DNA of 12,655 nucleotides, taken from Calditrichaceae bacterium (GTDB lineage Bacteria > Calditrichota > Calditrichia > Calditrichales > Calditrichaceae). The position numbers and the translations under genes are program-made. Shown here piece by piece: positions 6,658 through 12,655 of the stretch (position 1 is the first letter of the stretch; every line of letters starts with the position of its first letter). The stretch covers positions 1-12,655 of the forward strand of contig JAUXGF010000021.1 of assembly GCA_030622395.1 (NCBI GenBank), read 5' to 3'. Below the pieces are notes generated by a model. The model worked only from the letters and a program-made list of their open reading frames with translations, did no database searches and had not been told where the DNA came from.

Positions 6658-8261
6658 AGAAAAATTATATGTTTAGAGCGGTATCCCTAAAAGTTTTAGT
6701 TTTATTATTTTTTTTGATTTTATTTCGCGGCTGTAGTGAAAAAGCTGATGAAAGTGATTCACAAAAATATTATGGCGGAAATATAAATATTGGTATGATT
6801 GGAAATATCGGCAGTCTTTTTCCTTATTCTTTAAAGGAATACTATTCCCAGGAAATAAGTCGATACCTATTAAATCCTGCCTTGACTGTTTCCGGGGCTG
6901 ACAACAATCCTGTTGCGGACTTAGCTGCTAAATGGCAGGTTGGCGAAGATAATCGTTCAATTACATATTTTCTAAATAAAGATTTTAGATGGAGTAACGG
7001 ACGAGCTCTTAATGGCGGCGATGTAATAGAATCTTATAAATTTATTTTAAAAAACAGCGATAGAATAGATTCATCTCTTAAACAAAAATATATAAGCGGC
7101 GTTCGTTTAATTGATTCGCTTACTGTTTGTTTCACATTTAATAAATCAATAACCGACCCCTTTCGATTCACACGTTTCCCCGTAATCCCTTTTGAATATA
7201 TCGATCTTAATAAAGATTTAAACGCAACCGCACAAAAATATATGGTAAATTTTACCGGCTGCGGACCGTTCCTGCTGGAATCAAAAAATAATCATAAGAT
7301 TGTCTTGAAAAAAAATACCCGCTATCCCGGCGGCGTTCCGTATTTAGATAAAATTACTTTCTGTTTTTATAAAAATTTAGATTCGCTGCTTTTAGCGTTA
7401 AAGCAAAATAAATTACATTTTATTTATTCGATTCCTGTATCGGCTCTAAGCGAAATTTCCGGTTTATCCGGTTATAATATCAAAACAGATATTGAGAACG
7501 GATTTACATTTATAGGTTGGAATTTACGGAAGCCGCTGTTAAAATCCCGCAATGTGAGGAAGGCTTTAACTTATGCGCTTGACCGCGTAACTATGGTTGA
7601 TGGAATTCTGTCCGGCTATGGCAATGTTCAGGACGCCCCTTCTTATCCAAAATTTTGGGCATATTATAACGCCAAGCCTTTAGAGTACGATCCGCATAAA
7701 GCGGTTGAATTGTTAGAAAAAGAGGGTTGGAATGAAAGGACAGAAAAAGGAATACTTAAAAAAGACGGGCAGGCATTTTCCATAAATATTATAACCAATA
7801 GGGAAAGCCGTATCCATAATGAGTTGGGGGTTAACACCCGTGCGAATTATAACGCTCTTGGAATTGATGCATGTATTGAAAACCTGTCATGGACTCGATT
7901 ATTAAACCGGCTCGAAAGCGGAAGGTTTGACGGAGTTATTATAAATTGGGTGGAAAATGACGCTTATGACCTGCCAAAATTATTCCATTCATCTAATATT
8001 AAAAGCGGAATTAACTTTATGTCTTACAACAATCCCACTGTAGACCGCCTGCTTGAAAACGCCATGAACGGCGCTGATAAGGATATCAGGAGTGAAAATT
8101 GGCGGGAGTTTCAAAAATATATTATAAATGATCTGCCCATTACAGTTCTTTTTAATAAAAAAATTATAAGCGTGGTTTCTGATAAATTACAAAATGTAGA
8201 AATAAATAGTTATGGATTTTTAAAATCTGCTAAAGTATGGAGCCTAAATGATCGAAAATAA
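6648..8261 (+). CDS. ABC-type solute-binding lipoprotein, family 5 (DppA/OppA-like)
   Basis: A 537-residue periplasmic or surface-anchored binding protein of the peptide/nickel family. Landmarks are the N-terminal lobe opening IGMIGNIGSLFPYS (48-61), the FRWSNGRALNGGDVIESY region (113-130), GCGPFLL (204-210) and VRKALTYALDR (303-313), all usual in SBP_bac_5. The N-terminus has a hydrophobic core (about 11-26) ending in RGC with Cys29. This is a plausible lipobox, though Phe at -3 and Arg at -2 are unusual. Start: ATG 6648 overlaps the cdsA stop by 10 nt (translational coupling). ATG 6669 (residue 8) would give a more typical 21-residue signal, and neither has a clear ribosome site. No permease or ATPase gene is nearby, so it is an orphan component or serves another role such as sensing. 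The ligand cannot be inferred. Confidence 0.88.
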   Translation: MELKKNYMFRAVSLKVLVLLFFLILFRGCSEKADESDSQKYYGGNINIGMIGNIGSLFPYSLKEYYSQEISRYLLNPALTVSGADNNPVADLAAKWQVGEDNRSITYFLNKDFRWSNGRALNGGDVIESYKFILKNSDRIDSSLKQKYISGVRLIDSLTVCFTFNKSITDPFRFTRFPVIPFEYIDLNKDLNATAQKYMVNFTGCGPFLLESKNNHKIVLKKNTRYPGGVPYLDKITFCFYKNLDSLLLALKQNKLHFIYSIPVSALSEISGLSGYNIKTDIENGFTFIGWNLRKPLLKSRNVRKALTYALDRVTMVDGILSGYGNVQDAPSYPKFWAYYNAKPLEYDPHKAVELLEKEGWNERTEKGILKKDGQAFSINIITNRESRIHNELGVNTRANYNALGIDACIENLSWTRLLNRLESGRFDGVIINWVENDAYDLPKLFHSSNIKSGINFMSYNNPTVDRLLENAMNGADKDIRSENWREFQKYIINDLPITVLFNKKIISVVSDKLQNVEINSYGFLKSAKVWSLNDRK

Positions 8262-8292
8262 AAATCTAACCGAAGATATTTGAAATTTCATA

Positions 8293-8382
8293 GCCACCAA
8301 GACACTAAGTCACAAAGAAAAAATAATTAATAAAATTTAGAGTCTTTGTGTCTTATGCCACAGGCGCCACTTCGTGGGTGGC
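8293..8382. repeat. CACCAAGACAC/CTTTGTGTC inverted repeat with nested hairpin
   Basis: CACAAAGA (8311-8318) pairs perfectly with TCTTTGTG (8343-8350), and GCCACC (8293-8298) pairs with GGTGGC (8377-8382). The right arm carries a small nested hairpin: GCCAC (8357-8361) with GTGGC (8378-8382), enclosing CCAC-ttc-GTGG (8367-8377). Repeats of the type CACCAAGACAC...CTTTGTGTC are, from memory, common in bacterial intergenic DNA. This copy fills most of the gap between the binding-protein gene and the response regulator and lacks a T-run, so it is not a convincing terminator. Confidence 0.6.
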
Positions 8383-8451
8383 AAAAAAATTCGGGATATG
8401 AGTTTGAAGAACATAGAAATCTATGAATCTATTATTTAAGGAGATAATGTT

Positions 8452-9543
8452 TTGAAGCAAAAACGTGTTTTAGTTGTCGACGATGAGGAAGATTTAACCT
8501 GGTCTATTTCCAAACATTTATCTAAGGATAAAGATAAATATGAATTAATCGCTGTAAATAGCAGCCTGGCTGCTTTAGAAGTTTTATCCCAATTACCGGT
8601 GGATGTAGTTGTTTCCGATATTAGAATGCCTGATGTTTCCGGATTGGATTTGTTGTTAGATATAAGAAAAAATTATCCTGCCACAAAAGTCATTATAATG
8701 ACCGCCTATGGTTCCTCGGAAGTGCAGGAAGAGGCTAATAAACGCGGCTGCTTTAAATATATTGAAAAACCCTTTGAGATTCAGGAATTGCGCCAGTTTA
8801 TTTTAGATGGAGTCGAGGGAAAAAAAGGTTTCGAAGGACGTATTTCCGATTTCCAATTGAGTGATTTAATACAAATGAATTGTCTGGGGCGGTTAACTAA
8901 TTCTCTTAATGTGCAGAAAGACAATCAAAAAGGCATGATTTATTTTGAAGACGGTAATATTGTTCATGCTTTTGTGGATGATGTTGAAGGCGAAGATGCT
9001 TTCTATGAAATCATGTCTTGGGAAGGGGGCAGCTTTTCAGTTGATAAGAAAACTAAATGCCCTAAAGAAACAATCCTTAAAGGCTGGCAGACTATGCTTT
9101 TAGAGGCATTGCGCCGCGCTGATGAAGTTAACCATCCAGTCAAGTCGACAGTTGAACGTGAAAGCCAGAAAAAACAAATGCGCCTGGCGAATATATTAAG
9201 TAATTTCGTAAAAACTGAAGGCGTTGTTTTAGTGGCTGTCTTTGACGTTGAAGGATTCCCTTTAGCCTCGAATATACCCGTTAAATATAAAGAACAGTAT
9301 CAAGTTTCAGAAGTTTCCCCGGTAATTTCCAAACTTATAAAAGATGTTGAAAGCGCCGGTTCTGATATCAATATGAAAAACATACAGGAAATTGTAATCG
9401 AGTATAAAGACGGTCTGCTCAAGTTAAACCATATACCTGGTAAAAAAGAATTTTTAGTCGTTATTGCAAATGCCGCATTTAACCTGGGACTAATGCGCAT
9501 TGAAAGTAAAAAATGTCTCAAAGCCCTTTCGGAAGAGCTTTAG
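8452..9543 (+). CDS. response regulator: receiver - PATAN (DUF4388) - roadblock/LC7-like
   Basis: A 363-residue cytoplasmic signalling protein. Residues 4-118 are a complete receiver domain: acidic pair Asp10-Asp11, phosphoacceptor Asp56 in VVVSDIRMP, Thr84 and Lys106 in the IEKPF loop. Residues about 126-225 match PATAN (DUF4388): GRISDFQLSDLIQMN, then GMIYFEDGNIVHAF (161-174), then WEGGSFSV (190-197). Residues about 244-355 look like a roadblock/LC7 (MglB-like) fold, with VLVAVFDVEGFPLAS (259-273). There is no DNA-binding domain, so output should be protein-protein. Start: TTG 8452, because AAGGAG lies 8 nt upstream and the nearby ATG 8447 runs straight into a stop. It is followed by a strong terminator, so it ends its transcript. 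No histidine kinase is adjacent. The third domain is the least certain call. Confidence 0.88.
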   Translation: MKQKRVLVVDDEEDLTWSISKHLSKDKDKYELIAVNSSLAALEVLSQLPVDVVVSDIRMPDVSGLDLLLDIRKNYPATKVIIMTAYGSSEVQEEANKRGCFKYIEKPFEIQELRQFILDGVEGKKGFEGRISDFQLSDLIQMNCLGRLTNSLNVQKDNQKGMIYFEDGNIVHAFVDDVEGEDAFYEIMSWEGGSFSVDKKTKCPKETILKGWQTMLLEALRRADEVNHPVKSTVERESQKKQMRLANILSNFVKTEGVVLVAVFDVEGFPLASNIPVKYKEQYQVSEVSPVISKLIKDVESAGSDINMKNIQEIVIEYKDGLLKLNHIPGKKEFLVVIANAAFNLGLMRIESKKCLKALSEEL

Positions 9544-9577
9544 CGTAAAGTAAATTGAAATAATATCCCTCCCGTAG

Positions 9578-9602
9578 AGACGAGGCATTGCCTCGTCTTT
9601 TT
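9578..9602 (+). terminator. intrinsic terminator after the response regulator gene
   Basis: A perfect 9-bp stem, AGACGAGGC (9578-9586) and GCCTCGTCT (9590-9598), with an ATT loop, runs directly into TTTTT (9598-9602). It lies 35 bp past the stop codon. The preceding GTAG and the GAGACG word resemble a common palindromic intergenic repeat, so the terminator may be derived from such a repeat. Confidence 0.88.
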
Positions 9603-9629
9603 GCCTTTGCCTTTGCCCTTACCTTACCC

Positions 9630-9678
9630 TTGTATCAGAGTTAAGCGAAGCGGCCTAGGCGGACGGTCTCTGATACAA
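9630..9678. repeat. TTGTATCAGAG inverted repeat with G/C-rich centre
   Basis: A perfect 11-bp inverted repeat, TTGTATCAGAG (9630-9640) and CTCTGATACAA (9668-9678), encloses a 27-bp G/C-rich centre containing the palindrome GCCTAGGC. It is non-coding and lacks a T-run. It lies in the 9544-9851 gap, which otherwise holds the terminator at 9578 and, from about 9690 on, A/T-rich DNA leading to meaB. Confidence 0.6.
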
Positions 9679-9796
9679 AGACGCCGCTCTGTTAATTTTT
9701 ATAAAGAGTTCATGTATCCTACCTATATCTAAAATATTACGAAAAAATAAAATATTAACTGGCAATACTGCCAAATTAATCTTAAAATATATAGTG

Positions 9797-9815
9797 TCAA
9801 ATTATATCAATTTGA
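9797..9815. promoter_or_regulatory. possible operator dyad upstream of meaB
   Basis: A perfect 7-bp dyad, TCAAATT (9797-9803) and AATTTGA (9809-9815), with a 5-bp spacer sits 37 bp before the meaB start. A further AATTTGA follows at 9837-9843, and TATAAA (9831-9836) could be a -10 element. The spacing suits a dimeric repressor, but A/T-rich dyads arise easily by chance and no regulator gene is adjacent. Confidence 0.3.
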
Positions 9816-9851
9816 ATATTAATCACATACTATAAAATTTGAAAATAATGA

Positions 9852-10811
9852 ATGGTTTTAACTAAAATGAAGACGGATTCAAATTTGAACTACTTAATCG
9901 ATGGAATTATCAATGGTGAAAAGCGGGCTATTGCGCGTACTATAACAAAAATTGAAAATGAAACCGACGACTATATTGATCTGCTTGATCAACTATATTC
10001 CCGTATCGGGAAAGCGCACCGTATTGGCGTAACCGGCCCTCCCGGCGCTGGTAAAAGTACATTTACTAATCAATTAACCAAATTATACCGCTCACTCGGA
10101 CTTACAGTGGGAGTGATTGCAGTCGATCCGAGCAGTCCTTTTACAGGAGGGGCTATACTTGGCGACCGAATCCGGATGAAGGAAGTTTGCTCCGACCCGG
10201 GCGTATTTATTCGCAGCATGGCAACGCGCGGCAGTATGGGGGGATTAGTGCGTCAGGCAACGGAAGTGGCTGATGTTTTGGACGCTTCCGGAAAAGACGT
10301 GATTATTTACGAAACCGTAGGCGTAGGACAGATTGAGCTGGATATCATGTCCGCAGCAGATACAATTATAGTAATGACGGTTCCGGACGCCGGCGATGTG
10401 ATTCAGGGAATGAAAGCCGGATTAATGGAAATAGGCGATATATTTGTTATTAATAAAGCCGATCTTGCCGGCGCTGACCGCATGAAGGCGGATTTGGAAT
10501 ATGTCCTCCACTTACAAAAATTTAACAATGGATGGAATAACAAAGTATGGCTGGCAGAGTCAAGAATAGGGCGGGGAATAAAGGACATTTTTGATAATGC
10601 AAAAGAACATTTTGAATTTTTAAAAAAAAATAAAATCCTGCGCCAAAAACAAAATCAAAGGATTGAAGAACGCGTTCGGCATCTGGTAAATAATCATATT
10701 AACCAGGAATTCTGGTCGGATGAACGTTTGGCTGAATTACAAAAATTGTTGAAAAACTCAAAAAACCAAATTTCACCATATAGCATAGCCGGGAGATTAA
10801 TTGGGAAGTAG
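9852..10811 (+). CDS. meaB: MeaB/ArgK-type G-protein chaperone of a B12-dependent acyl-CoA mutase
   Basis: A 319-residue P-loop GTPase of the G3E/MeaB family. These proteins gate loading of adenosylcobalamin into methylmalonyl- or isobutyryl-CoA mutase and protect the enzyme from inactivation. Motifs are Walker A GPPGAGKST (62-70), VDPSSPFTGGAILGDR (91-106) for Mg and switch contacts, ETVGVGQ (154-160), and the guanine-specifying NKAD (201-204). The C-terminal helical extension (about 255-319) corresponds to the dimerisation arm. Length is normal for the family. Start: ATG 9852 lacks a good ribosome site; ATG 9867 (residue 6) is an alternative, and ATG 9848 is out of frame and stops after five codons. 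The mutase gene follows 415 bp downstream on the same strand, its natural partner, though repeats separate them. The old name ArgK (arginine transport kinase) is misleading. Confidence 0.94.
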   Translation: MVLTKMKTDSNLNYLIDGIINGEKRAIARTITKIENETDDYIDLLDQLYSRIGKAHRIGVTGPPGAGKSTFTNQLTKLYRSLGLTVGVIAVDPSSPFTGGAILGDRIRMKEVCSDPGVFIRSMATRGSMGGLVRQATEVADVLDASGKDVIIYETVGVGQIELDIMSAADTIIVMTVPDAGDVIQGMKAGLMEIGDIFVINKADLAGADRMKADLEYVLHLQKFNNGWNNKVWLAESRIGRGIKDIFDNAKEHFEFLKKNKILRQKQNQRIEERVRHLVNNHINQEFWSDERLAELQKLLKNSKNQISPYSIAGRLIGK

Positions 10812-10833
10812 CCCCGAGGGGGTCGCTGCGCGA
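10812..10833 (+). repeat. pair of tiny G/C-rich hairpins directly after meaB
   Basis: Immediately past the TAG stop of meaB stand CCCC-ga-GGGG (10812-10821) and TCGC-tgc-GCGA (10823-10833). There is no T-run, so a classical intrinsic terminator is not indicated, although the structure could stabilise the mRNA 3' end. It opens the 415-bp repeat-filled gap before the mutase gene. Confidence 0.4.
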
Positions 10834-10838
10834 GAAGC

Positions 10839-10880
10839 AGGAAGTAAGAAGTAGGAATTAGGAAGTGGGAATTGGGAATT
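10839..10880. repeat. six tandem 7-bp units of (A/G)GGAA(G/T)T
   Basis: Units in order are AGGAAGT, AAGAAGT, AGGAATT, AGGAAGT, GGGAATT and GGGAATT, without gaps. Related words recur at 11060-11090 (GAAGTGGGAATT, AAGTAAGAAGT). A 13-bp perfect inverted copy, TAGGAATTAGGAA (10852-10864) against TTCCTAATTCCTA (11147-11159), closes the region, so 10839-11159 may be one composite palindromic repeat. Confidence 0.65.
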
Positions 10881-10882
10881 AA

Positions 10883-11040
10883 CCCCGTCCCACAAGGGAG
10901 GCTGTGCCTAGGGGCGGAATGTTTGTAGAAAGTGATAACCCCAAAAAACAGGAAGCCCCGTCAGGGGCGATATGAAATTTTGAATTGACGCCTGTCCCTG
11001 CCTCCCGCTTAATCGGGACGGCGACTAAGGTGGGGAGCGG
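10883..11040. repeat. cluster of REP-like palindromes
   Basis: Three hairpin units follow each other. CCCC (10883-10886) with GGGG (10911-10914) encloses AGGC-tgt-GCCT (10899-10909) and is followed by CGGAATGTTTGTAGAAA. GCCCC-gtca-GGGGC (10955-10968) is followed by GATATG. TCCCG with CGGGA (11003-11007, 11014-11018) lies within a larger CTCCC/GGGAG pairing. The unit of a G/C hairpin plus an ATGTTTGTAGAAA-like tail resembles REP elements moved by RAYT transposases. That comparison is from memory, and no RAYT gene is in the window. Confidence 0.5.
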
Positions 11041-11117
11041 AGAAGAATTGAATGCTGAAGAAGTGGGAATTAATAAGTAAGAAGTAACAAAATATGAAAA
11101 TTGGAAGTAAATAATAG

Positions 11118-11147
11118 TTGATTAATATGAAATTAGCAATATATTTT
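11118..11147 (+). promoter_or_regulatory. possible promoter of the mutase gene
   Basis: TTG (11118-11120), 19 nt, then TATATTTT (11140-11147) is one base short of the TTG-N19..21-TAnnTTTG pattern seen before the methyltransferase gene. It lies about 80 bp before the mutase start. If real, the mutase is not solely dependent on read-through from meaB. It partly overlaps the inverted heptamer repeat. Confidence 0.3.
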
Positions 11148-11226
11148 TCCTAATTCCTAATTTTTACTTAATCGTTTAGTTAGTGATAAAACTTAGAATT
11201 TATAAGATAAATAAGGAATGATCCTA

Positions 11227-12655
11227 ATGAATGGCAAAAAAGAAAAATGGCAGGAACGTGTTGAAAAGTTAAAAACACGGGACGTCAAGTTTATAACCAC
11301 TTCAAGCGAACCGGTAGAGTTGCTGGGAACGCCCGATATGATAAAGGATATGGAATATGACCGCGATATTGGAATGCCGGGCGATTTCCCTTATACCCGC
11401 GGCGTTCATCCTAATATGTACCGCGGCAGATTATGGACCATGCGCCAGTTCGCCGGTTTTGGCTCGCCGGAAGATACCAACAAACGTTTTAAATATTTAT
11501 TGGAAAATGGACAAACAGGTCTTTCTGTCGCCTTTGATCTGCCGACTTTGATGGGACGAGACGCCGACGATCCGCTAAGCGAGGGAGAGGTTGGACTTTG
11601 CGGCGTATCTGTTAATTCGCTTAAAGATATGGAAATACTTTTTGACGGCATTCCGACAGATAAGGTTTCTACGTCGATGACTATCAATTCGCCTGCCATG
11701 ATCCTTTTAGCATTTTATGTGGCAATCGCTGAAAAACAAGGAGTGAGCCCGGAACTGCTGCGGGGGACACTCCAAAATGATATCTTAAAAGAATATATTG
11801 CGCAGAAGGAATACATTTTCCCACCTGAGCCTTCAATGCGTATTATTGTGGATACGATAGAATATTGCACTGAAAAATTGCCGAAATGGAATACGATCAG
11901 TATCAGCGGCTATCATATCCGCGAAGCGGGCGCAACAGCCGTACAGGAATTAGCTTTTACTTTAGCGGATGGCTTTGCTTATGTGGAAGCGGCTATTGAA
12001 CGCGGGCTGGATGTGGATGATTTTGCGCCGCGCTTATCACACTTTTTAAATTCGCATAATGATTTTTTTGAAGAGATTGCAAAATTTCGAGCCGCCAGAC
12101 GTATTTATGCCAAACGTATGCGATATAAATATGGAGCGAAAAATGAACGTTCATGGATACTGCGTTATCATACTCAAACTGCGGGCTGCTCATTAACCGC
12201 CCAGCAGCCGGAAAATAATGTGGCGCGCGTTGCCTATCAAGGATTAGCCGCAGTCTTAGGCGGAACACAATCCTTGCATACTAATTCTATGGACGAAACA
12301 TTAGCCCTGCCTTCGGAAAAAGCTGTGAAAATTGCCCTACGCACACAACAAATAATTGCTTACGAAACAGGCGTGGTAAACACCATTGATCCTTTTGCAG
12401 GCAGTTATTTTATGGAGGACTTAACTAATAAAATGGAAGCTAAAGCTGAAGAGTATTTTCAGAAAATAGATGAATTAGGCGGGGTTGTCGCGGCAATTGA
12501 AAAAGGATTTTTCCAAAAAGAAATTGCCAGGGCGGCTTATCAATATCATAGGGAAATTGAGAATAATGAAAGAATCATCGTCGGGATAAACGCTTATAAA
12601 GATGAGAATGAAAAAATTGAAATCCCGATTCTGCAGGTTTCCCCTGAAGTTGAAA
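11227..12655 (+). CDS. icmA: B12-dependent acyl-CoA mutase large subunit, isobutyryl-CoA mutase type (3' end beyond window)
   Basis: 476 residues are visible; the frame is open at the right edge, and about 80-100 more are expected for a large subunit without its own B12-binding domain. Family landmarks are [10 protein letters not shown] near 99, QNDILKEY (183-190), [14 protein letters not shown] (225-240) and GGTQSLHTN near 345. Aligned without gaps to Propionibacterium methylmalonyl-CoA mutase (offset 14), the active-site His244 is His230 and Gln197 is Gln183. Tyr89 is Phe75 (codon 11449-11451), and Arg207, which binds the substrate carboxylate, is Gln193 (codon 11803-11805). Phe/Gln is the pair in isobutyryl-CoA mutase, which interconverts isobutyryl- and n-butyryl-CoA by radical carbon rearrangement. 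Start: ATG 11227 with AAGGA 9 nt upstream. The N-terminus lacks the fused domains of IcmF, so a separate small subunit is expected downstream. The family is certain; the substrate is inferred. Confidence 0.9.
   Translation, partial: MNGKKEKWQERVEKLKTRDVKFITTSSEPVELLGTPDMIKDMEYDRDIGMPGDFPYTRGVHPNMYRGRLWTMRQFAGFGSPEDTNKRFKYLLENGQTGLSVAFDLPTLMGRDADDPLSEGEVGLCGVSVNSLKDMEILFDGIPTDKVSTSMTINSPAMILLAFYVAIAEKQGVSPELLRGTLQNDILKEYIAQKEYIFPPEPSMRIIVDTIEYCTEKLPKWNTISISGYHIREAGATAVQELAFTLADGFAYVEAAIERGLDVDDFAPRLSHFLNSHNDFFEEIAKFRAARRIYAKRMRYKYGAKNERSWILRYHTQTAGCSLTAQQPENNVARVAYQGLAAVLGGTQSLHTNSMDETLALPSEKAVKIALRTQQIIAYETGVVNTIDPFAGSYFMEDLTNKMEAKAEEYFQKIDELGGVVAAIEKGFFQKEIARAAYQYHREIENNERIIVGINAYKDENEKIEIPILQVSPEVE

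Noticed and set aside
8293..8382. Terminator for the binding-protein gene
   Set aside because: The stems are interrupted with a long A/T loop and no T-run follows; it fits a dispersed repeat better.
8447..8455. ATG as start of the response regulator
   Set aside because: ATG TTT TGA stops at once; the TTG at 8452 is in frame and correctly spaced from AAGGAG.
9300..9521. 73-codon frame on the - strand inside the response regulator gene
   Set aside because: Antisense shadow of the roadblock-like region, with no independent support.
9848..9865. Five-codon upstream frame before meaB as a leader peptide
   Set aside because: It encodes only five residues, has no ribosome site or attenuator structure, and A/T-rich DNA gives such frames by chance.
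10403..10588. 61-codon frame on the - strand inside meaB
   Set aside because: Antisense shadow of a well-conserved GTPase segment.
11357..12268. Frames at 11357-11551 (+), 11406-11699 (-) and 11993-12268 (-)
   Set aside because: All lie within the mutase reading frame, whose family motifs are continuous through this stretch.

Overview
The window is an A/T-rich bacterial chromosome segment with long, repeat-filled intergenic gaps. One good promoter candidate (TTTG-N20-TATATTTG, 1098-1129) has the form used by Bacteroidota-type sigma factors. Together with the dispersed intergenic repeats (ACTCC-type tandem units, GGAATT heptamers, AGGCTGTTGC-ended elements), this suggests an uncultured member of the Bacteroidota/FCB-like lineages. 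That placement is inference; there is no rRNA or marker gene to fix it. I saw no tRNA, rRNA or CRISPR array.

Layout. 1-549 is non-coding and holds a MITE-like nested inverted-repeat element (166-335). 550-978 is a YdiI/MenI-like hotdog thioesterase. 1155-4138 is a complete type II restriction-modification system: an N6-adenine methyltransferase on +, and on - a controller (C) gene followed by a PD-(D/E)XK endonuclease. Methyltransferase and endonuclease genes converge and overlap by 27 bp. A C-box-like operator lies just upstream of the C gene. An imperfect inverted repeat of about 25 bp (1041-1065 and 4288-4311) brackets the system, as expected of an acquired cassette.

4776-5546 is a GNAT acetyltransferase with an unidentified N-terminal region. 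After a tandem-repeat tract come cdsA (phospholipid synthesis) and, overlapping it by 10 nt, a lone family-5 solute-binding lipoprotein with no permease genes nearby. 8452-9543 encodes a receiver-PATAN-roadblock response regulator, closed by a clear intrinsic terminator (9578-9602).

9852-12655 is a coenzyme-B12 module: a MeaB/ArgK G-protein chaperone, then the 5' part of an acyl-CoA mutase large subunit that runs off the window. The mutase would usually be labelled methylmalonyl-CoA mutase. However, its two substrate-selecting positions are Phe and Gln (Tyr89/Arg207 in the methylmalonyl enzyme), which is the isobutyryl-CoA mutase signature. MeaB would load and protect the cobalamin cofactor of this mutase. 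The reaction would interconvert n-butyryl-CoA and isobutyryl-CoA, which fits acyl-CoA or branched-chain metabolism.

The most informative points are the mutase active-site identity, the C-box and bracketing repeats of the restriction system, the three-domain response regulator, and a layered set of small hairpin repeats that recur in almost every gap.
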